From contig CAYQUX010000001.1 in assembly GCA_964420995.1 (NCBI GenBank), forward strand, positions 186,001 through 250,000: 64,000 bases of DNA, read 5' to 3'. The DNA comes from Leptolinea sp964420995. Lineage in GTDB: Bacteria; Chloroflexota; Anaerolineae; Anaerolineales; Anaerolineaceae. A program made the translations under genes and the position numbers. Shown in pieces: positions 35,849 to 45,374 of the stretch. The stretch's first letter is position 1, and every line of letters begins with the position of its first letter. The notes beneath the pieces were generated by a model. It saw nothing but the letters and a program-made list of their open reading frames with translations, was not told where the DNA came from and searched no databases.

Positions 35849-36835
35849 ATGACCAAAAAAGGACGTGTTTTTTCCGGCGCCCGCCCTACCGGACGCCAGC
35901 ATTTGGGCAATTACCTCGGCGCCATCAAGAACTATGTGGCTATGCAGGATGACTTCGATTGCGTGTACTGTATCGTGGACGTGCATGCCCTCACCACCAT
36001 GGAGACCACCCTCGAGCTCAAACAGAATACCTATGACATGGCGCTCGACTGGCTGGCCGCCGGCATTCGCCCGGAAGAAAGCATCGTCTTCATTCAATCG
36101 CACGTGCCGCAGGTTATGGAACTTCACACCTACCTGTCGATGGTCACTCCCCTTGGCAAACTGACCGACCTGCCAACCTTCAAGGAAAAAGTCCGCGACA
36201 ACCCCAACAATGTCAATTACGGCCTGGTAGGATACCCCGTGCTTATGTCTGCCGACATCCTTTTATACAAAACGAATTTTGTGCCGGTGGGCATTGACCA
36301 GGCGCCCCACCTCGAATTCGCCCGCGAATGTGTGCGCTCGTTCAACTACCGCTACAACACCAAAGCACTGATCGAACCGCAGATGAAAGCCACGGAATTT
36401 CCCAAAGTGCTGGGTATTGACGGCGTGCAGAAGATGGGCAAGAGCCTCAACAATCACATCGAACTGGCCGGCACTCCTGAAGAAACCACCGCGCGTGTGA
36501 TGACCATGGTCACCGACCCGCAGCGCCAGCGCCGCACCGATCCGGGCAACCCGGATGTTTGCAACGTTTTCTCATTACATAAGATGTTCACTCCGGCGGA
36601 TGACGTGGCCACCATCAACGAGGAATGCCGGAAAGCCGGCATCGGCTGCGTGGATTGCAAAAAGAAACTGGCCGCCAACCTGAACACCCACCTGGAACCC
36701 TTCCGCGCCCGCCGCGTCGACCTGGATCGCAACCCGGCTCACATCTGGGAGATCCTGGATGACGGCGCCAAACGCGCCGGCGAGATCGCCGAAACGACCA
36801 TGGTTGAAGTTCGTTCGGCCATCGGCCTGCCCTGA
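35849..36835 (+). CDS. trpS: Tryptophanyl-tRNA synthetase
   Basis: The 328-residue class I synthetase has the HIGH-type motif as GRQHLGNYLG (about 15-24), the tryptophan-site segment GYPVLMSADILLYK, and the KMSKS-type loop KMGKSLNN (near 195-202). It charges tRNA-Trp. A motif C-x2-C (GCVDCKKKLA) near residue 270 is common in its bacterial relatives. It is followed after three bases by dtd, so the two translation-quality genes are probably co-transcribed. Its local GC content is higher than that of the genes to its left. Confidence 0.95.
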   Translation: MTKKGRVFSGARPTGRQHLGNYLGAIKNYVAMQDDFDCVYCIVDVHALTTMETTLELKQNTYDMALDWLAAGIRPEESIVFIQSHVPQVMELHTYLSMVTPLGKLTDLPTFKEKVRDNPNNVNYGLVGYPVLMSADILLYKTNFVPVGIDQAPHLEFARECVRSFNYRYNTKALIEPQMKATEFPKVLGIDGVQKMGKSLNNHIELAGTPEETTARVMTMVTDPQRQRRTDPGNPDVCNVFSLHKMFTPADDVATINEECRKAGIGCVDCKKKLAANLNTHLEPFRARRVDLDRNPAHIWEILDDGAKRAGEIAETTMVEVRSAIGLP

Positions 36836-36838
36836 TCC

Positions 36839-37279
36839 ATGCGCGCCGTTCTGCAGCGGGTCAAACACGGCCGGGTAACCATTGAAGGGAATATCACCGC
36901 TGATATTCAGCAGGGACTGGTGATCCTTCTGGGCATCGGCCCTACGGACACACCGGAAAACCTGCAAGCTGCGGCAAAGAAGATCGCCCTGATGCGTATC
37001 TTTGAAGATGACCAGCACAAGATGAACCGCTCCATTCTGGACGTCGGCGGCTCGGCGGTGGTCGTATCGCAATTCACACTCTACGCTGACACCCGCAAGG
37101 GCAACCGGCCATCTTTCACCGACGCCGCCCCACCCGCGCAAGCCAGCGCGTTGGTGGATCAGTTCGTGCAATTCCTTCGCGACCAGGGAATACCCACCCA
37201 GACAGGCGTCTTTGGCGCCGATATGCTGGTGGATATCAGCAATGATGGCCCGGTGACCATCATCCTGAGGGATGATTAA
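36839..37279 (+). CDS. dtd: D-aminoacyl-tRNA deacylase
   Basis: This 146-residue protein has the Dtd signatures SQFTLYAD (about 81-88) and NDGPVT near the C-terminus, where the cross-subunit Gly-cisPro pair sits in the family. It removes D-amino acids (and glycine mischarged on tRNA-Ala) as a homodimer. The start RAVLQRV is typical. It overlaps the convergent PyrD-like gene by four bases. Confidence 0.95.
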   Translation: MRAVLQRVKHGRVTIEGNITADIQQGLVILLGIGPTDTPENLQAAAKKIALMRIFEDDQHKMNRSILDVGGSAVVVSQFTLYADTRKGNRPSFTDAAPPAQASALVDQFVQFLRDQGIPTQTGVFGADMLVDISNDGPVTIILRDD

Positions 37280-38040
37280 TTTCCTGTAGTAACGTCCTCT
37301 GGAATATTTTCATTCCAGCAAAGATAATCCATCTGTACCGCCGCCGCCCCGCATTGCAGGGCGGTTTTCGCGTCCTGCCGGTTGCAGATGCCGCCCAGAA
37401 TGATGGGGATATCCATCTGCTTCAAATTAATCAAGCCTTCCAGCAGCAATGGGAAAAGTCCCGGCCCGTGCAGCCGCCCGTGTATTAGCTTGCGTGTATT
37501 GCCTGCGGGCAGGCTGCCGCGCGGCGTTCCCAGGGTTACCGCCGCCACTTCATCCGGCAGGTTCCGGAATAGTGCCAGGTCTTCACCATGTGAGATATGC
37601 AACACCAGCGGGAGCTCTCCACGAGCGGCGCGTATCAGTTGCAGCATCCAATCCCGTGGACAGGCAGGGGGCAGCCCCAGTTCAATAGCCGCCACGCCTT
37701 CCAGTTCTTCACAATCCCGTACTACTTGCTCCAGTTCGCCAGTATCTTGACTGAAAACATGTACCCAAACCGGTACAGTGGCTTGCGCCCAGTGTTCCGC
37801 GTACACGCTCCGGATGGAATTCCACCCCGCATTGGGCAGACCGGTATGCAACAGGAACCCGCCTGGAAATGGGATCAGATTTCGGTCCGTCGAAGGAACA
37901 CGCGCGCGCGCGCATACCGGGTTGGTCACAAATATGCTCTTTTCAGGAACACCGGAAGATGTGGGAGAATACCCCAACGTGCCGGCCTGGTTCATCCAAC
38001 GGGAGGAAAGATCAAGGGGGACGCGGTTGGTGTCTGTCAT
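37276..38040 (-). CDS. Dihydroorotate dehydrogenase-like TIM-barrel protein, divergent
   Basis: The 254-residue protein resembles PyrD at the start (MNQAGTLGY, as in ITASGTFGY), at FPGGFLLHTGLPNAG (as in the GGMLNAIGLQNPG block) and at the end (IPIILGGICNRQDAKTALQCGAAAVQMD). It is about 50 residues shorter than normal PyrD. The NxxCP substrate block is replaced by ELGLPPACPRD, and the lysine-rich FMN loop is not evident. The PyrK-like gene ends directly before its ATG (TAAATG), so the two work together. Whether it makes orotate is doubtful. Confidence 0.75.
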   Translation of the reverse strand: MTDTNRVPLDLSSRWMNQAGTLGYSPTSSGVPEKSIFVTNPVCARARVPSTDRNLIPFPGGFLLHTGLPNAGWNSIRSVYAEHWAQATVPVWVHVFSQDTGELEQVVRDCEELEGVAAIELGLPPACPRDWMLQLIRAARGELPLVLHISHGEDLALFRNLPDEVAAVTLGTPRGSLPAGNTRKLIHGRLHGPGLFPLLLEGLINLKQMDIPIILGGICNRQDAKTALQCGAAAVQMDYLCWNENIPEDVTTGN

Positions 38041-38718
38041 TTACAAGTCCAGTTCTTCCAGTGAAAACACCGGCCCATCGGTGCAGGCATGTTTCCAACC
38101 CCGGCGGGTTTTAATCGCGCACACCCCGCACTCTGCTGTTCCCAGACAGGCCATGGGAGAATCCACCAACACCTGGGTTACCTTATTTTGCGATTGGCGG
38201 CTTCCCGAATTGATCATTTCACGCCAGTCCCGCAGGGCGGTGATATGCGTATCACCGATGATGTAATCCGCCCAGCCGACGGCATCCGCCAGTTCGTCGC
38301 GGGAAAGCATCTCGATTTCCGGAGGAATTCCACCGGGAGGGTTAGGGCAAAACAATGCCGCTTCACCTCCATTTGCCAGCATATTTCCGGCTACCGGCAG
38401 CAGCCGGTGTGGGTGTGCTGTCCCCGAAACCATCAACAGCCTTCGGGCTGATGAGGGATTCGCGAAACCTTTTCCAAGCGGGAACCGTATGTTTAATAGT
38501 TCATCCGGCTGCCAGCCGCAGGCCTCGCCGTTTGGAGCGGCATAGGCATCCCCCCGCATTCCCACCGGAAACAGATGATGAAAAAGAATGTCTTTTTCCC
38601 CCCGAACTGCCAAAAACTGACCCGCCCGGGTTCGCGGTGAGAGCGTGTCAGCGAATTGATAGCAGGTGATTGAATCCGCCAGGAATATTCGGTTGAACAA
38701 ACCCTGTATGGTTTTCAT
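38041..38718 (-). CDS. PyrK-like iron-sulfur electron-transfer subunit, degenerate
   Basis: From ATG 38718 the protein has 225 residues. The C-terminus has a [2Fe-2S] motif of the PyrK type (ACLGTAECGVCAIK, then HACTDGPVFSLEEL) with four cysteines. PLGKGF resembles the PyrK PLGNGF block. But the FAD signature RxYS and the glycine-rich NAD segment (GGGxGxAP) are not visible; LMVSGTAHPHRLLPVA stands in the latter's place. The frame is open to 38790, but that extension overlaps the divergent SPFH gene. Its role is to pass electrons to or from the PyrD-like partner. Confidence 0.75.
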   Translation of the reverse strand: MKTIQGLFNRIFLADSITCYQFADTLSPRTRAGQFLAVRGEKDILFHHLFPVGMRGDAYAAPNGEACGWQPDELLNIRFPLGKGFANPSSARRLLMVSGTAHPHRLLPVAGNMLANGGEAALFCPNPPGGIPPEIEMLSRDELADAVGWADYIIGDTHITALRDWREMINSGSRQSQNKVTQVLVDSPMACLGTAECGVCAIKTRRGWKHACTDGPVFSLEELDL

Positions 38719-38774
38719 CTCTGCGACTATATCACATGTATAATTTTTGTACGCAAATAAAAAAAGGAGTGAGA

Positions 38775-39803
38775 ATGGATATCGCGACATTGGTTGGTTT
38801 AATCAGCGGCGGAGCCTGGCTGCTGGCCGTCGTATTCGTTGTTTTCATGGTTTTACAGGCCTCTCGTGGAAAACCGATCCCCAGGGGTGGTTTGATCCTG
38901 TTAATCATCGCATTGGTGGCCATTGCCCTGTCAACCATCAGCGCGGGTCTGGTCTTCATCGACCCGGATAAACGCGGCGTGGTCATTTCCGCCGTGGCTC
39001 CCAAAGGCTATCGTGAACAGGCGCTGGAACCTGGCCTACACTGGATCATCCCCTTTGCCGAGTCGGTGGTGCAATACCCCATCAGCCGGCAAACGTATAC
39101 CATGAGCATCGCTCCTCAAGAAGGTTCAATTCAGGGAGATGACTCTATCACTGCCCGTACCTCAGATGGGCAGGAGATCTACGTGGATGCGTCTGTGATT
39201 TACGCCATTGACCCGAATCAGGTGGTAAGGGTGCATATCATGTGGAAGAACCGCTATGGAGATGATCTGGTGCGGGCGCAGGCCCGCGGAGTAATCAGGG
39301 ATGTGGTATCGCAGTATCGGGTTGAAGAGGTCGTAACCTCCAATCGCTTTGAAATGGCGGATAAACTACGCACGACAATGTTAACTAAATTAAATGAAAA
39401 CGGCCTGACTCTGGTGGATTTCATACTCCGAAATATCACCTTCTCACCGGAATATGCCGCATCGGTTGAACAGAAACAGATCGCCGAACAGACCGCGCAA
39501 CAGGCCAAGTTTGTGGTCGAGCAGAGACGCCAGGAAGCGGAACAGGCCCGGCAGACAGCCCAGGGCGCGGCGGATGCTTCTGTCATTCGCGCGAAAGGTG
39601 AAGCCGAAGCACGCGTGATTGAGGCGCAGGCGGAAGCCCAATCATTGAAACTGATCGCTGAAGCACTTCAGACAAATCCAAACCTGTTGAGCTATCAGTA
39701 CATCACCAAACTGTCACCCTCTGTGCAGACAATGCTGCTGCCCAGCAACACACCCTTTGTGTTCCAGCTGCCCGATTTGACCGGGCAAACCACTACACCC
39801 TAG
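38775..39803 (+). CDS. SPFH/Band 7 (prohibitin-like) membrane protein
   Basis: From ATG 38775 (ribosome site AAGGAGTGAGA) the protein has 342 residues: two N-terminal hydrophobic segments (about 7-27 and 38-60), a Band 7 domain (about 65-235), and an Ala/Glu/Gln-rich coiled coil (about 225-300) ending in a hydrophobic tail. Such proteins form membrane ring assemblies that organise microdomains or control proteases. An earlier ATG at 38736 is in frame but lacks a ribosome site. RarA follows after seven bases. Confidence 0.9.
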   Translation: MDIATLVGLISGGAWLLAVVFVVFMVLQASRGKPIPRGGLILLIIALVAIALSTISAGLVFIDPDKRGVVISAVAPKGYREQALEPGLHWIIPFAESVVQYPISRQTYTMSIAPQEGSIQGDDSITARTSDGQEIYVDASVIYAIDPNQVVRVHIMWKNRYGDDLVRAQARGVIRDVVSQYRVEEVVTSNRFEMADKLRTTMLTKLNENGLTLVDFILRNITFSPEYAASVEQKQIAEQTAQQAKFVVEQRRQEAEQARQTAQGAADASVIRAKGEAEARVIEAQAEAQSLKLIAEALQTNPNLLSYQYITKLSPSVQTMLLPSNTPFVFQLPDLTGQTTTP

Positions 39804-39810
39804 ACAATTT

Positions 39811-41169
39811 ATGGATCTTTTCGGACAGGCGCTGGAAAACCGCATGAAGAGCGAAGCCCCGCTGGCAGAGCGTATGCGGCCGCGCACCATGGATGAATTT
39901 GTCGGCCAGGAGCATATCACGGCTCCTGGCCGGCTTTTGCGCCGCGCCATCGAAGCAGACCGCCTGTTTTCTTCCATTCTTCTCTACGGCCCTCCCGGCA
40001 CAGGCAAAACAACCCTGGCGCGCATCGTGGCCAACCACACCAAAGCCTACTTTGAAAATATTTCCGCCGTACTGGCCGGTGTGCCGGAATTACGCAGGGT
40101 GATTGAAGCATCAGAAGATCGCCGCAAACATCACAATCAGCGTACGTTGCTGTTTGTGGATGAAGTTCACCGCTGGAACAAAGCCCAACAGGATGCCCTG
40201 CTTCCGCATGTCGAGCGCGGTCTGATCACCCTGATTGGGGCGACCACACAGAACCCGTATTTCGAAGTCATCCCGGCGCTGGTATCGCGCTCACGCATTT
40301 TTGAACTGGAGCCGTTGAGAAATGTGGACCTTCTGAAGATACTGGATGGCGCGTTGCTGGATGCGGATCGCGGTTATGGCCGTTTATCGGTCAAGATCGA
40401 AGAAGAAGCCCGGGCTCATCTGGTGGATATGGCCAACCATGACGCGCGCAATCTGCTTAACGCGCTGGAACTGGCCGTAGAGACCACCCACCCCGACCCC
40501 TCGGGAACCATTCAAATCACCCTGGATATCGCCCAGGAATCCATTCAAAAGCGCGCCCTGGCATATGACAAAAAAGGCGATTCGCACTACGACACGATAT
40601 CGGCATTTATAAAATCAGTGCGCGGTTCCGACCCGGATGCCGCCCTATACTGGCTGACGAAAATGCTGGCTGCCGGTGAAGATCCCCGTTTCATATTGCG
40701 GCGGCTGGTGGTGCTGGCCAGTGAGGATATCGGACTGGCTGACCCGCAGGGGTTGGTAGTCGCGGCTTCAGCGGTGACGGCTTTTGAATTCATTGGCATG
40801 CCCGAAGGGGTATACCCGATCACCGAAGCCACCCTGTACCTGGCTACTGCGCCAAAGAGCAATTCAGCCAAAGCCGTCTACGAAGCGCAGGATCTGATCC
40901 GTCGTGAGGGCATGGGCGCCGTCCCGATTCACCTGATGGATGCCAGCCGCGACGCAGCCGGATTCGGGCATGGAAAAGGGTACAGATACCCACATGATTA
41001 TCCGGGACATTATACACCGCAGCAATACCTGCCTGAATCAATGAATGGCCGGCGTTTCTATGAACCATCCGACCAGGGATACGAACAGGAGATATCCTCC
41101 CGGTTGGAAATATGGCGCGGGCAAATTGAGCAGGCGAGGATGCAAGTGGAAAAGAAGGGGAAAAGCTGA
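39811..41169 (+). CDS. rarA: Replication-associated recombination protein A (RarA/MgsA)
   Basis: The 452-residue AAA+ ATPase has Walker A GPPGTGKTT (about 57-65), Walker B LLFVDEVHR, sensor 1 GATTQNPYFE, the RarA block VLASEDIGLADPQ, and a C-terminal tetramerisation domain with GYRYPHDYPG. It acts at stalled replication forks and on single-strand gaps. It starts seven bases after the SPFH gene, and its TGA overlaps the next ATG by one base. Confidence 0.95.
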   Translation: MDLFGQALENRMKSEAPLAERMRPRTMDEFVGQEHITAPGRLLRRAIEADRLFSSILLYGPPGTGKTTLARIVANHTKAYFENISAVLAGVPELRRVIEASEDRRKHHNQRTLLFVDEVHRWNKAQQDALLPHVERGLITLIGATTQNPYFEVIPALVSRSRIFELEPLRNVDLLKILDGALLDADRGYGRLSVKIEEEARAHLVDMANHDARNLLNALELAVETTHPDPSGTIQITLDIAQESIQKRALAYDKKGDSHYDTISAFIKSVRGSDPDAALYWLTKMLAAGEDPRFILRRLVVLASEDIGLADPQGLVVAASAVTAFEFIGMPEGVYPITEATLYLATAPKSNSAKAVYEAQDLIRREGMGAVPIHLMDASRDAAGFGHGKGYRYPHDYPGHYTPQQYLPESMNGRRFYEPSDQGYEQEISSRLEIWRGQIEQARMQVEKKGKS

Positions 41170-41828
41170 TGCCCATCCTGATCCTCGCACGCCATGGTGA
41201 GACGGACGTTATCGGCAAGAAATTGACCGGCCGTATCACGGGTATTCATCTTAACGCGAACGGCCGCACACAGGCGGCTGCCATCGCGGAAAAACTAAAA
41301 GATACCCGGATTGGTGCCATTTTCAGCAGCCCCATGGAAAGGGCCGTTGAGACCGCCCGTCCACTTTCCGAAATTACCGGCATTCCCATCAGTCCGCACA
41401 GCGGCCTCACCGAGATCAACTTTGGCGCCTGGCAGGGCAAACCGTACAAACAACTGCAGAAGCTGAAACTCTGGCAGACAGTTCATAGCAGACCGTCATC
41501 CGTCACATTTCCCGCGGGGGAATCATTTATCGCGGCTCAACAAAGAATCGTGGCCAGCCTGGAGGAAATCGCGTCAGCCATGGGCGAAAAGGACGCGGCC
41601 ATCTGTTTCTCGCATTGTGATCCCATCCGGCTGGCACTGGCCTATTTCCTCAACATGGCGCTGGATGATTTCCAGCGTCTATCGATTGATCCGGGTTCAT
41701 TGTCCGTCGTCATGTTTTTAGACGGCAAAACACATCTGGGGCAGATTAACTATCCCGTCGACTCATCTGCCACGCTACATTACCTTACCGGTATTAACAA
41801 ACCGGACGTGGATGGCCAAACGGATTGA
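41169..41828 (+). CDS. Histidine phosphatase family protein
   Basis: The 219-residue protein has the RHGET motif (about residues 8-12; catalytic His), then SSPMERAVETARPLSE, INFGAWQGK with a second active-site Glu, and FSHCDPIRLALA with the second His. It is a cofactor-independent-type phosphatase of the phosphoglycerate mutase fold; the substrate is unknown. TGATG overlap couples it to rarA. Confidence 0.9.
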   Translation: MPILILARHGETDVIGKKLTGRITGIHLNANGRTQAAAIAEKLKDTRIGAIFSSPMERAVETARPLSEITGIPISPHSGLTEINFGAWQGKPYKQLQKLKLWQTVHSRPSSVTFPAGESFIAAQQRIVASLEEIASAMGEKDAAICFSHCDPIRLALAYFLNMALDDFQRLSIDPGSLSVVMFLDGKTHLGQINYPVDSSATLHYLTGINKPDVDGQTD

Positions 41829-41851
41829 CCGGCTTATCCGGTGGATCAATC
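41823..41851. terminator. Possible shared terminator hairpin
   Basis: GATTGA..TCAATC (41823-41828 with 41846-41851) encloses an inner ACCGG/CCGGT hairpin with a five-base loop. It spans both convergent stop codons. There is no T tract, so function is uncertain. Confidence 0.35.
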
Positions 41852-43330
41852 AGCCGGAAGATTGAAATAGTTGTAAATCGCCTTGGAGAGCTGGGCGTAC
41901 ATGATGTTCACGGGATCAAACACCACCTGGATGGGATGGTACAGATACACAGTGATCACATAGTTCCCGCCGGGTGAGTAGACAATACCGGCATCCTGCA
42001 TAATATGGATGACGCCGTCCGTGGTATCGGTTACCCAACCGTGTTTGTGCGCGAATTGTGTCCCTTCGGGTAATCCGGCTTCAAGTAACACACCGATCTT
42101 GTTTTTTGCCATGTAGGCAATCATCTGCCGGCATTCATTCTGGCTGATTTCTCCAGGATAAACAGCCGCGAAGGTTCCACCACCGCTATTCGCGCATGTG
42201 TAAACATCACTGAGCAGAAGCCCCATTTCCATCGGGGTGGTCTGGTTATATTGATCCGGATTGGTATTGACGTCCGTGCGTGAATTGGACGGAGTGACAA
42301 ATCGCTTCAACAGGGGAGCTCCCTGGTAAAAATATCCGCCGAGAAATGTATTTTGCAGACCAAGCGCCATCATGTCCTGGCTGACCACCAGCGGGCCTGC
42401 GTTGGCATCCAGGACTTCAGACATCAATCGATCCGCCGGAGGATTATCCGACCGGTCGATCATCAGGGTAATCAGGTCACTGATATTGGCCGGCAGGGGC
42501 TCTTTGGCGCGTTTAAATACCGACACCATGATGGGAATCTTCATGGTGCTGGCAGCCGTAAAAGCCACATCTGATTTTATGATTTCGTTGTTATCGACCG
42601 CAAAGTGCAATTCCTGGTTGGTCTTCAGGTCTTGCAGGTAAACTTCCGCCAGGCCGTTGAAACTTTCCGAAATGATCTGCTGCAACAGGATCTGCAGATT
42701 CTGGAAGGAAGGCCGCGGGGGTGAAACCTTTTTCAATGACAGGTTTACAACGCGGCTTCCGGGAGATTTTAACGCGTCCGAAATCAGCACCACCGCCCGA
42801 TCCACATCAAGGGTCATACCCGCGGTTCCCCCGCTGAAGTTGGTGCTTCCTGCCACAGGAATGGCCGCTGAGGGCGGCGAATCAAAGCGGGTGGCAACTT
42901 CATCCCTCAAATAACCGCGCAGACGATCTTCCGCCAGCTGTGAACTGAGGGGAACATCCGCCGTGGATGGCTGTTGATTCCATAGGTATTCCCAGAAACC
43001 CGTCCAAAATGGCTGGTTAACCCGCTGCAAGTCTGCCGCCGAGAGCATGTTCTCGAGGTCAAGTTCAAACCCGACGACAGCCGGTTTAACCTGAATGACC
43101 GCTTCGTTATAGCGCAGTTCAATGGGCACACCATACGCCTGAACCAGGCGTTCGGCGGATTTCTGCCTGTCCATACCGCCAACGGGTACCCCGGCGATAC
43201 GCATACCCGGCGGGAAACTGCCGCGAATACGGCTGTAGCCGATCAAGTTATAAACGGTCAACAACGCGGCAATAAAAATCAACGCCAGAGAAATCCAGCG
43301 CAGGAATGACAACGATTGTTTTGATTTCAT
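41846..43330 (-). CDS. Class A beta-lactamase-like serine hydrolase with PG-binding-type N-domain
   Basis: The 494-residue protein has one N-terminal membrane anchor (about 10-30). A PG_binding_4/VanW-like region follows (about 40-190, with MRIAGVPVGGMDRQKSAERL). The C-terminal hydrolase (about 230-490) has S261-T-M-K264 and RSDN as the SDN element. In place of the KTG box it reads KHGW. The enzyme should act outside the cell on cell-wall peptides or beta-lactams. The altered third motif makes a true beta-lactamase unlikely but possible. Its stop overlaps a hairpin shared with the convergent gene. Confidence 0.85.
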   Translation of the reverse strand: MKSKQSLSFLRWISLALIFIAALLTVYNLIGYSRIRGSFPPGMRIAGVPVGGMDRQKSAERLVQAYGVPIELRYNEAVIQVKPAVVGFELDLENMLSAADLQRVNQPFWTGFWEYLWNQQPSTADVPLSSQLAEDRLRGYLRDEVATRFDSPPSAAIPVAGSTNFSGGTAGMTLDVDRAVVLISDALKSPGSRVVNLSLKKVSPPRPSFQNLQILLQQIISESFNGLAEVYLQDLKTNQELHFAVDNNEIIKSDVAFTAASTMKIPIMVSVFKRAKEPLPANISDLITLMIDRSDNPPADRLMSEVLDANAGPLVVSQDMMALGLQNTFLGGYFYQGAPLLKRFVTPSNSRTDVNTNPDQYNQTTPMEMGLLLSDVYTCANSGGGTFAAVYPGEISQNECRQMIAYMAKNKIGVLLEAGLPEGTQFAHKHGWVTDTTDGVIHIMQDAGIVYSPGGNYVITVYLYHPIQVVFDPVNIMYAQLSKAIYNYFNLPAD

Positions 43331-43471
43331 ACATCCTCTGCCACGATTCTACCAGAAATGGATATCCTTCCACGAAGCGGAAGTCAATCCATGTAAGTAA
43401 AGTTGTTTGTTACCTGTGTTTCTTATAAAATAGAATACACATGTAAGAATAAGAAACTTGGAAGTACACGG

Positions 43472-45256
43472 ATGAAAAAAATCCATCTAGATGTCGGTAT
43501 TCAGACAGCCCTGACATATTTGATTTTTGGTTGTCTATGGATACTTTTATCCGATCAAATTCTGGAAATGTTCGTTCATAACACAGCGGATATGACCCGC
43601 ATTCAGAGCTATAAAGGCTGGGCGTATGTAACCGCGAGTGCCATTCTAATCTATGGCCTTTTAAAACGATACCTCGTCTTACAAAAGAGATACCAGGATC
43701 AACTGGATAAAAGCGAAGAGCGGCTTCGATTGGCGGTAAAAGCGGCCAACCAGGGCATCTTTGACGCGAATTTGCAGACCGGAGAAATTATTGTAAATGA
43801 TAACTACGCGCAATTGCTTGGATATGATCCGATTTCATTCCGGGAAAGCGTCTCATCCTGGATGGACCGCATGCACCCTGAAGACAGGGAGAGAATTGAT
43901 AAGGAATTTCTGAAGTACAGTTCAGGGTTTAGCAATGAATATCAGGCAGAATTCCGCCAGAAGACATCCTCTTCTGATTGGATCTGGATTCTTTCCATCG
44001 GAAAAATTGTTGAATACAGTCCCAACGGACAACCTTCCCGCATGCTGGGGACATTTACAGATATTACCGAAAAAAAGAACGAGGAGTTAATCAAAAATCA
44101 ATTACTCGAAGATGCACAACGCCGCCTGAAACGCATTGCCGCACTCCATGAGATTGATAAAGAGATCAGTTCAAACTCGAACCTTAAAACCACGCTTGAT
44201 AAGATCGTTGTTAATGTACGCGAAAGTCTGAATGTGGACGCGGTCGATATCTTGCTGTTTGAAGAAGAGGAAGAGGTTTTCAAATACGCTGACAGCATCG
44301 GGTTCAATTCCGATCGTATCCTGAACGCATGCGTGAAAATGGGAGATAGTTTTGCCGGAATCGCGGCACAAAATGGAGAATTACTCCATATTCATGACCT
44401 GCGGAGCGATTCGATTGATGAAGCCTTTGCCTCCCTTTTAAAGCAGGAAAGAATCGTCAATTACCTGGGTATTCCGCTATCCGCCAAAGGGATTCTGGTG
44501 GGAGTTCTGGAATTATTCACCCGCAACGATATTCAACCTGATGAAGAGTGGTTGGGATTCTTCGAAACATTAGCCGGACAGGCGGCGTTGGCCATTGAAA
44601 ATGCCCGCTTGATCCAGGGTCTTGAAAATGTCAACAATGACATAAGAAGGGTAAACCTTGAACTTGTCACGGCAAACCAGAATCTCACATCCGCGTATGA
44701 TGCCACCATTGAAAGTCTGGCCATGGCGCTTAACCTTCGCGACTACGAAACCGAAGAACATTCCCGCCGCGTAACCACGATCACGATGGAACTGGCTCAA
44801 ATTATGGGATTCTCCCCCTCGGAAATGGTCAACATACGCCGGGGCACGCTGTTGCATGACATTGGCAAACTGGGTGTACCCGATACCATTTTACGCAAGC
44901 CAGGCATCTTGACCGAGGAAGAACGTCAGATCATGCAGCAACATCCCACCTTTTCCTATAACCTGCTTAAATCCATCGATTACCTGAGACCCGCTCTGGA
45001 TATCCCACATTTGCACCATGAAAAATGGGATGGAACCGGTTATCCGCACGGTATGGCAGGCGAATCAATTCCCATGTCCGCACGATTGTTTGCCATTGTG
45101 GATGTATATGATGCACTGACCAGCGACCGGCCATACCGAAAAGCCTGGACCAAGGAAGAAACAAAAACCTATATTCAGGAACAAAGCGGAAAACATTTTG
45201 ACCCGCATGTGGTGGAGGTTTTTCTATCATTCATTGAAACACACCCGGATTACTAA
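43472..45256 (+). CDS. PAS-GAF-HD-GYP membrane sensor
   Basis: From ATG 43472 (GGAAG eight bases upstream) the protein has 594 residues. Two hydrophobic segments (about 10-27 and 47-66) are followed by a PAS_3/PAC unit (about 80-205), a GAF domain (about 230-380) and an HD-GYP domain (about 410-585) with LLHDIGKLGVPDTI, HHEKWDGTGYPHG and DALTSDRPYR. It probably hydrolyses cyclic-di-GMP in response to signals sensed by PAS and GAF. The frame is open to ATG 43403 but lacks a ribosome site there. It resembles the larger HD-GYP sensor at 24738-27764 in its C-terminal part. Confidence 0.92.
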   Translation: MKKIHLDVGIQTALTYLIFGCLWILLSDQILEMFVHNTADMTRIQSYKGWAYVTASAILIYGLLKRYLVLQKRYQDQLDKSEERLRLAVKAANQGIFDANLQTGEIIVNDNYAQLLGYDPISFRESVSSWMDRMHPEDRERIDKEFLKYSSGFSNEYQAEFRQKTSSSDWIWILSIGKIVEYSPNGQPSRMLGTFTDITEKKNEELIKNQLLEDAQRRLKRIAALHEIDKEISSNSNLKTTLDKIVVNVRESLNVDAVDILLFEEEEEVFKYADSIGFNSDRILNACVKMGDSFAGIAAQNGELLHIHDLRSDSIDEAFASLLKQERIVNYLGIPLSAKGILVGVLELFTRNDIQPDEEWLGFFETLAGQAALAIENARLIQGLENVNNDIRRVNLELVTANQNLTSAYDATIESLAMALNLRDYETEEHSRRVTTITMELAQIMGFSPSEMVNIRRGTLLHDIGKLGVPDTILRKPGILTEEERQIMQQHPTFSYNLLKSIDYLRPALDIPHLHHEKWDGTGYPHGMAGESIPMSARLFAIVDVYDALTSDRPYRKAWTKEETKTYIQEQSGKHFDPHVVEVFLSFIETHPDY

Positions 45257-45374
45257 TTGGTCTCCGGCGGCTAATTGACACACCCTGATTGCATGGGTAT
45301 ACTTAACCGGTTTTATTCTGGAAGACCGGAATGCAACTGAACTATTCCCTGGACAAACCGGGTTGGAGGACAAT

